Assembly: GCF_024055665.1 (NCBI RefSeq)
Contig: NZ_JAMXMC010000015.1
Span: 1-64,000 of the forward strand
Reading direction: 5' to 3'
DNA: 64,000 nucleotides
From: Ideonella oryzae
GTDB lineage: Bacteria; Pseudomonadota; Gammaproteobacteria; Burkholderiales; Burkholderiaceae_C
The notes beneath the pieces are model-generated. The model was not told the origin of the DNA. It ran no database searches and was given only the letters and a program-made list of their open reading frames with translations. Below, piece by piece: positions 1-8,220 of this stretch (the first letter of the stretch is position 1; each line of letters begins with the position of its first letter). The position numbers and the translations under genes are program-made.

Positions 1-448
1 CGCCCAGGCCTTCAACGCGCTGGTGGGCCACGCCGTGAGCTTCGTGCAGGACAACCACTCGCGCTCGGCCAAGGGCGTGCTGCGCGGGCTGCACTTCCAG
101 AAGGCCCCGCATGCCCAGGGCAAGCTGGTGCGGGTGACGGCCGGCGCGGTGTTCGACGTGGCGGTGGACATCCGAAAGGACAGCCCCAGCTTCGGCCGCT
201 GGGTGGGGGTGGAGCTGAGCGCGGACAACCACCGCCAGTTCTGGATCCCGCCGGGGCTGGCACACGGCTTTCTGGTGCTCAGCGACAGCGCGGACTTCCT
301 CTACAAGACCACCGACTACTACGCCCCGCAGGCCGAAGGCGCGCTGCGCTGGGAGGACCCGGACCTGGCCATTGCCTGGCCCGACATCGGCATGACCCCA
401 CAGCTCTCGGCCAAGGATGCCGCTGCCGGCTTCTTGCGCGATCTTTGA
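1..448 (+). CDS. rfbC: dTDP-4-dehydrorhamnose 3,5-epimerase, 5' end cut by window
   Basis: RmlC catalyses the double epimerisation of dTDP-4-keto-6-deoxyglucose in the cytoplasmic dTDP-L-rhamnose pathway, feeding rhamnose into lipopolysaccharide or exopolysaccharide. The frame is open from the first bases of the window, so the N-terminus lies upstream. The visible cupin part carries the family signature DNHSRSAKGVLRGLHFQ, including the catalytic His of RGLHFQ, and the FLYKTTDYY segment with the active-site Tyr. The C-terminal WEDPDLAIAWP stretch is also typical. The partner genes rmlA, rmlB and rmlD are not visible and are probably upstream. It sits about 400 bp before an exopolysaccharide transferase on the same strand. 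Confidence 0.93.
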   Translation, partial: AQAFNALVGHAVSFVQDNHSRSAKGVLRGLHFQKAPHAQGKLVRVTAGAVFDVAVDIRKDSPSFGRWVGVELSADNHRQFWIPPGLAHGFLVLSDSADFLYKTTDYYAPQAEGALRWEDPDLAIAWPDIGMTPQLSAKDAAAGFLRDL

Positions 449-867
449 GTGCTTGTGCCGCGGGTGGCCTTGAGCAGCCCCGTTTTTCGGCCAGGGGTCG
501 ACTTTTTCGTGACACGGGGTTTCTGAGCGCGCCAAATGGCGTTGGTCTTGCTTGCCAACGCCCGCAACCGGCGTCGTGCGCCGAGGGCCCCTGCAACGCG
601 AGGGCCGGGCTGACGCGGAAAGTGGCGACATGTTGCACAAAAACACGGGGCCATTCAGGTTTCTGAAGCCTTCAGGCCTTCCACTTGAAGACTGGAGGCA
701 GGCTTCGGGACGGCGTTCTCATATCCGTTTCGCATCGTCTGTTATGTGGAGTTATATGAAGAGCGGGGTGGCGGTGTCATGGTGGAATTCCTCCCAGCCG
801 GAACGGGTTCTGGTGGGTGCGGTTCTTCCCTCCGGGGGGCGGCCTTGAAGTGTCGAGGTGCGGACAG
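449..867 (+). other. gene-free leader before the exopolysaccharide genes
   Basis: About 420 bp without a convincing gene between rfbC and the sugar transferase. The part around 715-765 is distinctly more AT-rich than its surroundings (TTATGTGGAGTTATATGAAG) and is the most likely place for a promoter of the downstream operon, but I see no confident -35/-10 pair. The short open frames here have no recognisable protein sequence and no good ribosome binding site. Confidence 0.4.
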
Positions 868-2301
868 GTGAAAACGACATCCACGCTGGCGGGACAGGAT
901 CGGCGGCCCGATCAGGGCGAGGGCGCCCAGCCGGCCTTCGCCGCCCGGCCTGCCACGGTGCCGGCCATGGTCGCCTCGGTGCTCGAGCCTGCCGTCGCTG
1001 CGCTGGGGCTGCTGGTCGCGCACGGTGTGTTTCACCAGCCGTTCGGCGGGCCGTCCAAGGCGCTTCTGGTGCTGTTGCTGGTGCTGATGTTCCCTGGCGT
1101 GGACCGGTTCGGCCGCAGCGGGATCGGTCTGATCATCGACATCGGCCTGTCCTGGGCCGGCACGCTGATCGTGCTGCTGTTGCTGGGCTACGCCACGGAC
1201 GCGCTGCAGGAATTCGACCGCACCATGCTGATGGCCTGGGGCATCGGTGTGCCCCTGGTCCAGTGGGCCCTGGTGTGGACGGGATCGACCCTGGTGCAGC
1301 ACCACGCCACCTTGCCGAACAACCAGCGCACGGCCGTGGTGGTGGGCGCCAACCGGATGGGCGTCCGGGTGGCTCACATGCTGCAGACGCGACATGGCCG
1401 GGGCCGTGAATTGCTCGGCTTCTTTGACGACCGATCCAGAGACCGGCTGGAGCTGCCGGACAACATGGCGCTTGTGGGCAAGCTTGAAAGTCTGCCAGCC
1501 TTCATCGACGCCAACAGCGTGAAGGATGTCTACATCACGCTGTCGCTGACCTCCCAGCCGCGCATTCTGAAGCTGCTTGAAGCCTTGGAGAACTCCACTG
1601 CGGAGTTGCACTACGTGCCAGATGTGTTCGGTGTGAGCATCATCCAGGGGCGTCTGGCCGATATCGATGGCGTGCCGGTGGTGAGTCTGCGGGTGACACC
1701 GTTCACCGGGGTCAACGGGCTGCTCAAGCGCATCAGCGACCTGGTGCTGGCCAGCCTCATCCTGATACTGATCTCGCCGGTGTTGCTGGCCGTGGCCATC
1801 GGGGTCAAGCGCAGCTCACCCGGGCCGGTGCTCTTCAAGCAGCGCCGCACGGGCCTGGATGGCGAGGTCATCGAAGTCTTCAAATTCCGCTCTATGACTG
1901 TGCAGGACAATGGTGACGACGTGAAGCAAGCCATTCGGGGGGATCAGCGCATCACCCCCTTCGGGGCCTTCATCCGGCGCACATCCCTGGATGAACTGCC
2001 TCAGTTCATCAACGTGCTGCAGGGGCGGATGAGCATCGTCGGGCCCCGCCCTCATGCTGTGGCACACAACGAGCAATACCGCAAAATCGTGCGTGCCTAC
2101 ATGGCTCGCCACAAGGTCAAGCCCGGCATCACGGGCTGGGCGCAGGTCAATGGCCTGCGCGGCGAAACCGATACCGTCGAGAAGATGGCGCGCCGGGTTG
2201 AATATGACCTGGAATATCTGCGCAACTGGTCGCTGGGCATGGATCTCCTGATCATCGCCCGTACCGCGAAGCTGATGTTTTTTGACCGAAATGCCTACTG
2301 A
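868..2301 (+). CDS. undecaprenyl-phosphate sugar phosphotransferase (WcaJ/EpsZ type)
   Basis: This polyprenyl glycosylphosphotransferase transfers a sugar-1-phosphate (in this family usually glucose or galactose) from a UDP-sugar to undecaprenyl phosphate and so starts an exopolysaccharide repeat unit at the inner membrane. The 477-residue protein has about four N-terminal membrane segments, a CoA-binding-like central domain and the C-terminal bacterial sugar transferase domain after one more membrane segment. That domain shows VFKFRSM, RRTSLDELPQ, MSIVGPRPH and KPGITGWAQVNG. I chose the GTG at 868 because GAGG lies 9 bases upstream; an in-frame GTG at 817 would add 17 unlikely residues. The stop is 4 bp before the EpsL-like gene, indicating an operon. 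The exact sugar cannot be told from sequence. Confidence 0.9.
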   Translation: MKTTSTLAGQDRRPDQGEGAQPAFAARPATVPAMVASVLEPAVAALGLLVAHGVFHQPFGGPSKALLVLLLVLMFPGVDRFGRSGIGLIIDIGLSWAGTLIVLLLLGYATDALQEFDRTMLMAWGIGVPLVQWALVWTGSTLVQHHATLPNNQRTAVVVGANRMGVRVAHMLQTRHGRGRELLGFFDDRSRDRLELPDNMALVGKLESLPAFIDANSVKDVYITLSLTSQPRILKLLEALENSTAELHYVPDVFGVSIIQGRLADIDGVPVVSLRVTPFTGVNGLLKRISDLVLASLILILISPVLLAVAIGVKRSSPGPVLFKQRRTGLDGEVIEVFKFRSMTVQDNGDDVKQAIRGDQRITPFGAFIRRTSLDELPQFINVLQGRMSIVGPRPHAVAHNEQYRKIVRAYMARHKVKPGITGWAQVNGLRGETDTVEKMARRVEYDLEYLRNWSLGMDLLIIARTAKLMFFDRNAY

Positions 2302-2305
2302 CGCC

Positions 2306-3511
2306 ATGAAATCCACCCAAGGGCTCACCCTGCTGGCTCTGGCCTTGCTGACCTGCACTTCCGTGCGCGCCCAGCAGAGTCCGTACACGCTGTCCATTGC
2401 CCAATCCCTCACACGGGACAGCAACGTGTTGCGCACGCCCAGCGGGCAGGAGCAGGCCGACACGATCAGCAGCACCACCTTGGGGCTGGCGGTGGACCAG
2501 CCCATCGGGCGGCAGCGGATCAAGGCCGAGGCGGACATCCAGGCCAACCGGTTCCGCAATGACAGCAGCCTGGACAACGATTCCCCCACGCTCAAGGCGG
2601 AATGGGACTGGCAGGCGGGTGACCATTGGGAAGGTGAGGCGGGCGCCAGTCATGTGAAGTCGCTCTACCGCTACAACCTGAGCGGCGCCTCGGTGGTGCA
2701 AGAGCGCAACATCCAGACAGAGAATCGACAGTTTTTCCGCGCCCGCCTGGGGGTGGTGACGGCATGGACCGTTGAAGCCGGCTGGGAGGGGTACCGGCGC
2801 GATTTCTCCGCCGATCAGTACGTCGCGGAGAACATGAACCTGAACGCGCTGAATCTGGGCATGCGCTACCAGCCCCAGCCCGATCTGAATGCGCGCCTCA
2901 ATCTGCGGCGGTCGACCGGACGGTATCCGGACTACAGCGCCACGTTCGGGGCGGATGACTTCACCCGATGGGATGTGGAAACGATGCTGTCCGTCCGCCT
3001 GTCCGCCGCGAGCTTGGTGGATGCGCGTTTGGCCCACACCAATGAAATCCACAGCCAGCCCACGGCGGCCGACGGCCCGAAATGGACGGGTTCCCTGGGA
3101 TGGCAGTGGCAACCCACCGGCAAGCTGTCCTTCACCACCCGTCTGGTGCGAGACAGCGACACCAGTGGTCAGGCGCTTGGCGATGGCCAGATCAACTCGC
3201 AGAGCAGGGTGACGACCCACCTGGAGGTGGGGGGGCAATGGACGGCCACGGACAAGATCCGGCTCGGGCTGTCCTACCAGCAGAACAGGCGCCGCCTCCA
3301 GGAAACCGTGTCGGGCCAGAGTGGTCTGGATGGGCGTGACCTGGCCCGCACGGTGGCTTTGCAACTCAACTACCAGCCGATCCAGGCTCTGGCGCTGGGC
3401 TGCAGCGTCGCGCGCGAAGTCAGAAGCGTGTCCGGTGATGCCGCCGCGGGTCTGAGCTATCCCTACCAAGCCAATGTTTACGCCTGCTTCGGGCGATTTG
3501 ACTGGCGTTGA
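2306..3511 (+). CDS. EpsL-like outer-membrane beta-barrel protein of exopolysaccharide operon
   Basis: A 401-residue protein with a clear signal peptide (MKSTQGLTLLALALLTC, cleaved after VRAQ) followed by alternating amphipathic strands rich in Trp, Tyr and Arg and ending on an aromatic strand (FGRFDW). This pattern fits an outer-membrane beta barrel of about 400 residues, as in the EpsL family of methylotroph and Burkholderiales exopolysaccharide operons. EpsL members are thought to help export or anchor the polymer; the mechanism is not established. The ATG at 2306 is 4 bp after the stop of the transferase gene, so both are probably translated from one message. A methionine 15 bases upstream is possible but would spoil the signal peptide start. 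Confidence 0.75.
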   Translation: MKSTQGLTLLALALLTCTSVRAQQSPYTLSIAQSLTRDSNVLRTPSGQEQADTISSTTLGLAVDQPIGRQRIKAEADIQANRFRNDSSLDNDSPTLKAEWDWQAGDHWEGEAGASHVKSLYRYNLSGASVVQERNIQTENRQFFRARLGVVTAWTVEAGWEGYRRDFSADQYVAENMNLNALNLGMRYQPQPDLNARLNLRRSTGRYPDYSATFGADDFTRWDVETMLSVRLSAASLVDARLAHTNEIHSQPTAADGPKWTGSLGWQWQPTGKLSFTTRLVRDSDTSGQALGDGQINSQSRVTTHLEVGGQWTATDKIRLGLSYQQNRRRLQETVSGQSGLDGRDLARTVALQLNYQPIQALALGCSVAREVRSVSGDAAAGLSYPYQANVYACFGRFDWR

Positions 3512-3559
3512 GATCCGCAACATGTGTGAAAGTACGCATCCGACGCCCCCTCCATACTA

Positions 3560-3575
3560 GGGGGGTAGTCCCCCC
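3560..3575. promoter_or_regulatory. G6-TAGT-C6 palindrome upstream of the PEP-CTERM gene
   Basis: GGGGGGTAGTCCCCCC is a perfect 6-bp inverted repeat with a 4-base centre, and is also bracketed by ACTA/TAGT half-sites spaced by six bases. It lies about 100 bp upstream of the PEP-CTERM start and just after the EpsL stop. It may be an operator of a NarL/LuxR-type regulator or an RNA hairpin; no T-run follows, so it is not a usual terminator. Confidence 0.35.
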
Positions 3576-3673
3576 AAGGGGTGAGCGGACTCCTAAACTT
3601 TCCGAACGTCTTATCCGGTGCGCTCGGGCGGGGTCTGATCCCTGTCCCGGCGGACCTCTTCGAGAGAAGTAGC

Positions 3674-4267
3674 ATGTCCAACGTCAAGAAGTCCCTGCTG
3701 GCACTGGTTGCCGCGTCCTTGCTGTCCGTATCGGCCCTGGCCAATACCGGAAGCGTGCTGTCGGACGGGAATCTGGATTCCATGCCTGCGTCCAGCGGCT
3801 GGGATCTGAGTGGGGGCTACCGTTGGAACAACAGCCAGTTCCTGGTGAGCGACCCGAGCGATTACTACGTTGCGCTCAGGGCTGTGGGGGGCATTGACTC
3901 CTACATGACCCAGACCTTCGCGACGGTCGCGGGCACTCTTTACACGGTGGCTTTTGACTACATCTCCACCAAGGGTGGCACCCAGTTCGGCCTGCTCAAT
4001 GGCACGGCGAACAGCAACTCCTGGATCGACTACGAAGTCCTGGGCAAGAGTTCCGGCCTCACCAACTGGGACAAGGCCACCTACACCTTCACCGCGCTGA
4101 GCGATCAGACCACCATCGGCTTTGTGTCCGCGTCGGCCGGTTCCCGGCTGTACCTGAACAACATTTCCGTGGCGGCGGCCGTGCCGGAACCTGCCAGCAT
4201 GGCCTTGTTCATGGCCGGGCTGGGGGCGCTGGCCCTGGTGGCTCGCCGCCGTCGCCTCAAGGGCTGA
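3674..4267 (+). CDS. PEP-CTERM sorting-domain secreted protein
   Basis: A 197-residue exported protein. The ATG at 3674 follows GAGAGAAG and begins a signal peptide (MSNVKKSLLALVAASLLSVS, cleavage near ALA-NTG). The body is a predicted beta-sandwich rich in Ser, Thr, Tyr and Asn (DYYVALRAVGGIDSYMTQTF, LYLNNISV), resembling carbohydrate-binding or adhesion modules. The C-terminus is a textbook tripartite sorting signal: VPEPASM, a hydrophobic helix and RRRRLKG. PEP-CTERM proteins are processed by an exosortase (EpsH/XrtA type) and are linked to exopolysaccharide matrices, which matches the EpsL neighbour. No exosortase gene is in the window. Target of binding is unknown. Confidence 0.93.
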   Translation: MSNVKKSLLALVAASLLSVSALANTGSVLSDGNLDSMPASSGWDLSGGYRWNNSQFLVSDPSDYYVALRAVGGIDSYMTQTFATVAGTLYTVAFDYISTKGGTQFGLLNGTANSNSWIDYEVLGKSSGLTNWDKATYTFTALSDQTTIGFVSASAGSRLYLNNISVAAAVPEPASMALFMAGLGALALVARRRRLKG

Positions 4268-4289
4268 GCGGTTCAGGCGCCCCATCAAG

Positions 4290-4311
4290 ACGGCCCTCAG
4301 GGGCCGTTTTT
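4290..4311 (+). terminator. rho-independent terminator after the PEP-CTERM gene
   Basis: ACGGCCC-TCAG-GGGCCGT forms a perfect 7-bp stem with a 4-base loop followed directly by a T-run, 22 bases after the PEP-CTERM stop. It closes the exopolysaccharide-side transcription unit and separates it from the convergent kinase gene. Confidence 0.88.
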
Positions 4312-4342
4312 CATGGGGTGTGCAGGGCCGCAGTATCCAGTT

Positions 4343-5788
4343 TCAGCGCTCGACAGGCCAAGTCACCTGCACGCCCAGCCCGCCCAGCGGGACCGAGCGG
4401 CCCACCCGCACCTGGGCATGCTGCGCGGCGGCGATGCGTCGCACGATGGACCAGCCCAGGCCGCTGCCGCTGCGCCCGGTACCCAGCTTGCGGAAGAAGC
4501 GTTCGCCCAGTCGGGCGAGTTCGGTTTCCTCCAGACCGGGGCCGTTGTCGTCCACGGCCAGCTGGGTACCCTGGGCGTTCTGGCTCAGGTGCACCTGCAC
4601 CTGGGCGCCTTCGGGGCTGTAGCGCAGGGCGTTGTCCACCAGGTTGCGCAGCAGCACCCGCAGCAGGGTGTCGTGGCCGGGCTGGGGCAGGGCCAGCAGC
4701 AGCTGCGCCGGGGCGTCCAGCGACAGGGCCTGCTGCCGGGCCACGGCCTCGGGCGCCAGTTCGCCCACCACGGCGCGGGCCAGGGCGGCCAGGTCCACCG
4801 GCGGGGTGCCGGGGGTGGGGGCGGCGGCGTCGGCCGCTTCCAGCCGCGACAGGGTGAGCAGCTGCTGCACCAGGTGGCTGGCGCGGTCGCAGCCTTGCAG
4901 GGTGGCTTGCAGGGCGTGGCGGCGCTCGGCGTCCTCGCTGGCGGCCAGGGCCACCTGGGCCTGGGCCCGGATGGCGGCAATGGGGGTGCGCAGCTCGTGC
5001 GCGGCATCGGCGGTGAAGCGACGCTCGCTGTCCAGCAGGGCGCCAATGCGGGCCAGCAGGTCGTTGAGGTTTTGCAGCACGGGCAGCAGCTCGGCCGGCG
5101 GCGTGGCGCCGGGCAGCGCCACAGGCGAGAGATCGCCCGGCTGTCGTTGGCCCAGGGTCTGGCCCAGCAGGCCCAGCGGGCGCAGCCCGCGGCGCACGGC
5201 CCACCACACGGCCAGCGCAATGAGCGGCAGGGCCAGGGCCAGCGGGCTCATCAGGCCGATGAGCAGGCCCTGCAAGATGTCGGCGCGCGAGCTCATGCGC
5301 TCGGCCACATAGACCTGCACGCCCCGACCCCGCCCCTGGGTGGCAAACAGGCGCCAGGGCTCACCGTCCAGTTCTTGGGTTTCAAAGCCATGGTGCAGGC
5401 CGGACAGCGGGGTGAGCGGGGCGGTGGGCGAACGCATGCGCAACTGCCCGTTCTGCCAGACCTGGAAGGCCACGCGCTGGGCGTGGCGGTGCAGGGAGGG
5501 GGTGTCCTGGCGCTCGTGGTCGCTGCCCTTGTCGTCGGTGTCGCCGTCGTCGTCACGGGCGTCCGCCTCGGCGGCGTCCAGGTCGTGGGCGTCGGCCTCG
5601 CCATGGCCGGCCTGGCTCACCAGCAACCCGGCCACTTGGGCGAGGTGGGCGTCCAGCAGCTCTTCGAGCTCGTGGTGGGTTTCGCGGTAGGTCACCCAGG
5701 CGGTCAGCAGCCACAGCAGCGCCACCGCGCCGGTGACGCTGAGCATCAGCCGGCGCTGCAGCGAGACGGGACGGGTTGGCCGGCTCAT
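4343..5788 (-). CDS. two-component sensor histidine kinase with Asp/His-rich periplasmic loop
   Basis: A 481-residue QseC/PmrB-like inner-membrane kinase. Membrane helices lie at about 12-32 and 173-196. The HisKA motif is RRFTADAAHELRTPI with phospho-His264, and the C-terminal ATPase has NLVDNALRYSP (N box), DDNGPG (G1) and GSGLGWSIV (G2). The periplasmic loop contains an unusual stretch at about 62-103 with roughly fifteen Asp/Glu and several His residues, which could bind metal ions or be a flexible spacer. The gene overlaps the response regulator gene by 4 bp, and the pair lies directly downstream of the SHP/cytochrome genes on the same strand, so it probably senses a redox or metal signal for that operon. 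The stimulus is inferred, not shown. Confidence 0.92.
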   Translation of the reverse strand: MSRPTRPVSLQRRLMLSVTGAVALLWLLTAWVTYRETHHELEELLDAHLAQVAGLLVSQAGHGEADAHDLDAAEADARDDDGDTDDKGSDHERQDTPSLHRHAQRVAFQVWQNGQLRMRSPTAPLTPLSGLHHGFETQELDGEPWRLFATQGRGRGVQVYVAERMSSRADILQGLLIGLMSPLALALPLIALAVWWAVRRGLRPLGLLGQTLGQRQPGDLSPVALPGATPPAELLPVLQNLNDLLARIGALLDSERRFTADAAHELRTPIAAIRAQAQVALAASEDAERRHALQATLQGCDRASHLVQQLLTLSRLEAADAAAPTPGTPPVDLAALARAVVGELAPEAVARQQALSLDAPAQLLLALPQPGHDTLLRVLLRNLVDNALRYSPEGAQVQVHLSQNAQGTQLAVDDNGPGLEETELARLGERFFRKLGTGRSGSGLGWSIVRRIAAAQHAQVRVGRSVPLGGLGVQVTWPVER

Positions 5789-6447
5789 GTGGGGCGAGGC
5801 ACCATGTAGCCCACGCCGCGCACGGTGACGATGAGCTCGGGTCGCAGCTTGCGCCGCAGGTGGTGCACATAGACCTCCACCGCGTTGCTTTCCACTTCCT
5901 GGCCCCAGCTGTAGAGGTGCTGTTCCAGCTGTTCGCGGCTGAGCACGCGCCCGGCGTTGAGCATCAGGGCCTGCAGCAGGTCGAATTCGCGGGCCGACAG
6001 AGTGACGGGCTCGCCCGCCAGGGTGACGCTGCGGCCGGCCGGGTCCAGGGCCACGTCGCCGGCGGTCAGCTGTTCCTGCGGTTGGCCGTGAGCGCGGCGC
6101 ACCAGGGCCCTCAGGCGGGCGCCCAGCTCCAGCAGGTCCACCGGCTTGACCACGTAGTCGTCGGCCCCGGCGTCCAGGCCGCGCACGCGGTCGGTCACGG
6201 CGTCGCGGGCGGTCAGCACCAGCACCGGGGTGGTGGTGCCGGCGCGGCGCGCCTGGGCCAGCACGTCCATGCCGTCACACAGGGGCAGGCCCAGGTCGAG
6301 CACGGCGGCGCTGTACACGCCGCTGCGCAGTTCGCGCTCGGCAGCCTGGCCATCGCGCACCCAGTCCACCAGAAAGCCCTGCTGACGCAGGCCGGCGCGC
6401 AGCCCGTCGCCCAGCAGGGGGTCGTCTTCAGCCAGCAGGATGCGCAT
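5785..6447 (-). CDS. OmpR/PhoB-family response regulator (QseB/PmrA-like)
   Basis: A 220-residue regulator with an N-terminal receiver and C-terminal winged helix. The acidic pocket is E7/D8/D9, the phospho-acceptor is D51 (VLDLGLP) and the switch and Lys residues are T79 and K101 (YVVKP). The DNA-binding domain carries LSAREFDLLQALM and VEVYVHHLRRKL, characteristic of the QseB/PmrA/TctD branch. It is encoded 4 bp overlapped with its kinase and 37 bp after the cytochrome b gene. A direct repeat of the type bound by this branch lies upstream of the first gene of the operon, suggesting autoregulation through that promoter. Confidence 0.94.
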   Translation of the reverse strand: MRILLAEDDPLLGDGLRAGLRQQGFLVDWVRDGQAAERELRSGVYSAAVLDLGLPLCDGMDVLAQARRAGTTTPVLVLTARDAVTDRVRGLDAGADDYVVKPVDLLELGARLRALVRRAHGQPQEQLTAGDVALDPAGRSVTLAGEPVTLSAREFDLLQALMLNAGRVLSREQLEQHLYSWGQEVESNAVEVYVHHLRRKLRPELIVTVRGVGYMVPRPT

Positions 6448-6484
6448 GCGTGCTCGTCGCTCCTTCGTCGATCAGGGATGTGAC

Positions 6485-7258
6485 TCAGTCATCGTCGTCA
6501 TCGTCCCCGCCAGTCGGGTTCTGACCGCCGAGGCCATGGGCTTCGGCGCCACCCAGGCCAGGGGACACCGGCGCACTTTGCCACTGCCAGGCCCAGAAGC
6601 CCAGGGCGCAGATCAAGACCAGGGCGCCCAGCCAGCCGTGCTGGCGGCGGATGCCCTCGCCCGGCAGGCCGCGCTTGAGGCCGGTCAGCATGGCTCGGGG
6701 CAGGTTCTCGCGGTGGCGCAGGCTGCCCACGGCCACGCCCACCAGGTGCACCACCACCAGGGCCATCAGGGCGTTGGCGGCCAGCTCATGGCCTTCGTCC
6801 AGCCAGCCAGGCAGGCGGTCGGTCTCGCTGGCCCAGCCCAGGCCTACCGTCAGGGCGATGAGTCCCAGCAGCGCGACGATGGCCAGCGCGCCGGCCGGGT
6901 TGTGGCCGGTGTAGTGCAGCGGCCGGTCCCCCAGCAGCGAGGTGATGTAGCGCCAGGCGGCGGCCGGGCTGCGTACGAAGTTGGCGAAGCGGGCGTGGCC
7001 GGTGTCCAGCAGGCCCCACAGCACGCGGAAGGCCACCAGGCCGCCCAGGGTGTAGCCACAGGTGATGTGCACCAGGTGCAGGCGCTCACTTTCGGCGGTG
7101 AGCCAGGCGCCGGCAAAGCAGGCCACGGCCAGCCAGTGGAAGACGCGCACCGGCCAGTCCCACACCTTCACGGTGGCGAGCACAGTGTCGTGGGTCTCGG
7201 GGGCCGAAGCCTCGGCCGGGGCGGCGCCGCCGGTGGCGCCGGGGTTCATCGTGGTCAT
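6485..7258 (-). CDS. cytochrome b561-type membrane haem protein
   Basis: A 257-residue inner-membrane cytochrome b. It has four main hydrophobic helices with His residues typical of the b561 family (VWDWPVRVFHWLAV, HITCGYTLGGLVAFR, GHELAANALMALVVVHL) and a fifth hydrophobic segment near the C-terminus. Such proteins pass electrons from the quinol pool to soluble cytochromes. Immediately upstream are a diheme cytochrome c and SHP, the set described in Rhodobacter and Shewanella as shp-dhc-cytb. The N-terminus is Ala/Pro-rich, and the protein ends in six consecutive Asp residues encoded by a short repetitive tract. The gene lies 9 bp after dhc. Confidence 0.9.
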   Translation of the reverse strand: MTTMNPGATGGAAPAEASAPETHDTVLATVKVWDWPVRVFHWLAVACFAGAWLTAESERLHLVHITCGYTLGGLVAFRVLWGLLDTGHARFANFVRSPAAAWRYITSLLGDRPLHYTGHNPAGALAIVALLGLIALTVGLGWASETDRLPGWLDEGHELAANALMALVVVHLVGVAVGSLRHRENLPRAMLTGLKRGLPGEGIRRQHGWLGALVLICALGFWAWQWQSAPVSPGLGGAEAHGLGGQNPTGGDDDDDD

Positions 7259-7267
7259 GCTCGGTCC

Positions 7268-7759
7268 TCAGCGCGGGATGCGCACGTCGTGTTCGCTGAA
7301 GCGGCCCTGCGGCGCGCCGGTGTGGCAGGCCGCGCAGTTGGAGGGCTTGCCGATGGCCGCGCGCTGCCAGGTGGCCGAGCTGATCTCGTGGTGCTCGCGC
7401 ACGAACCAGGCGCTGCGGGTGATGCGGTCCTCGGGCGGGGTGTCCTGGGCGCGGCGGCCGGTGGCGGCGTTGGCCTGCAGCCACTGGCTGATCTGCCGGG
7501 TGGTGGCCGGGTCCAGCGAGGCGTCGGTGCCGAAGTGCTTGGGCAGGTTCTGCATCAGCCGCGCCCAGGAGGCCGCGGGCAGGCCGCCGGCCGGGAAGGC
7601 CACGTGGCAGGCGCTGCATTCGGCCTGGTACTGGGGCAGGGCAGGCACACGGGCGCTGCGGCCGTGTTCGCCGTGCTCATCTTCCTCGGCGTGCAGGGGG
7701 CTGGCCAGCAGGGCCAGGGCGGCCATCAGGGGCAGGATGGGCAGAAGGGGGGTCTTCAT
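7268..7759 (-). CDS. dhc: periplasmic diheme cytochrome c (DHC)
   Basis: A 163-residue exported protein: signal peptide with cleavage near SPLHA-EED, then a His/Glu-rich start of the mature chain. The two haem motifs are CSACH (48-52) and CAACH (142-146), separated by the DHC-family core (PAASWARLMQNLPKHFG and the ISQWL segment). DHC is the proposed electron shuttle between the membrane cytochrome b and SHP. The gene sits 7 bp downstream of shp and 9 bp upstream of the cytochrome b gene, so the three are certainly co-transcribed. No catalytic function beyond electron transfer can be read from the sequence. Confidence 0.92.
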   Translation of the reverse strand: MKTPLLPILPLMAALALLASPLHAEEDEHGEHGRSARVPALPQYQAECSACHVAFPAGGLPAASWARLMQNLPKHFGTDASLDPATTRQISQWLQANAATGRRAQDTPPEDRITRSAWFVREHHEISSATWQRAAIGKPSNCAACHTGAPQGRFSEHDVRIPR

Positions 7760-7766
7760 CGCGGCC

Positions 7767-8174
7767 TCACTTCAGCGTCATGAGCCAGGCCAGCACGTCG
7801 GCCTTCTCGTTGGCCTGGCATTCGCGGCCGACCACGTCCTTGCAGTTGCGGCGGAACCACTTTTCCGTCTTGGCCAGGTCGGTGAAGCGCTCGGCGTTGA
7901 TCGCCGGAGCCATGGGGGCAATCGTCTTGCCGGTGACGGCGTGCTTGCCGGCCTGGGTGGGCTGGGCGGTGTGGCAGCTGGCGCAGGCCCATTCCTGGCC
8001 GTGGCGCTGGGTGAAGAAGGCCTGGCCGCGGGCGGGCTCGGCGCGCACGCCGGCTTCGGCGCTGTAGCCGGCCAGCAGCTCAGCCGGGGTGGCAGCCAGG
8101 GCGGCGGTGCTCAGGCCGCCCAGCAGCGCGGCCATGACGGCGGCCGCACCATGTCGTCGGATCAGGGAAACCAT
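7767..8174 (-). CDS. shp: SHP-type oxygen-binding cytochrome c (DUF1924)
   Basis: A 135-residue periplasmic cytochrome matching sphaeroides heme protein. It has a signal peptide (cleavage near ALA-ATP), one haem motif CASCH (64-68) and the family block TGKTIAPMAP-AIN in which N93 corresponds to the rare Asn sixth haem ligand. KWFRRNC and GREC supply Cys111 and Cys119 for the known disulfide. In Rhodobacter sphaeroides this high-spin haem binds oxygen transiently and nitric oxide; the physiological role is unsettled. The ATG at 8174 was chosen because GAGG lies 6 bases upstream; a start 21 bases earlier has no such site. It is the first gene of the operon leading through dhc and cytochrome b to the two-component genes. 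Confidence 0.9.
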   Translation of the reverse strand: MVSLIRRHGAAAVMAALLGGLSTAALAATPAELLAGYSAEAGVRAEPARGQAFFTQRHGQEWACASCHTAQPTQAGKHAVTGKTIAPMAPAINAERFTDLAKTEKWFRRNCKDVVGRECQANEKADVLAWLMTLK

Positions 8175-8220
8175 GTCGGACCTCGGAATGAACAATGGTC
8201 GGCATGGTCGCCAGGGGGGA

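Noticed and set aside
449-867. Small open frames between rfbC and the sugar transferase
   Set aside because: They lack ribosome sites, codon pattern and any recognisable protein sequence.
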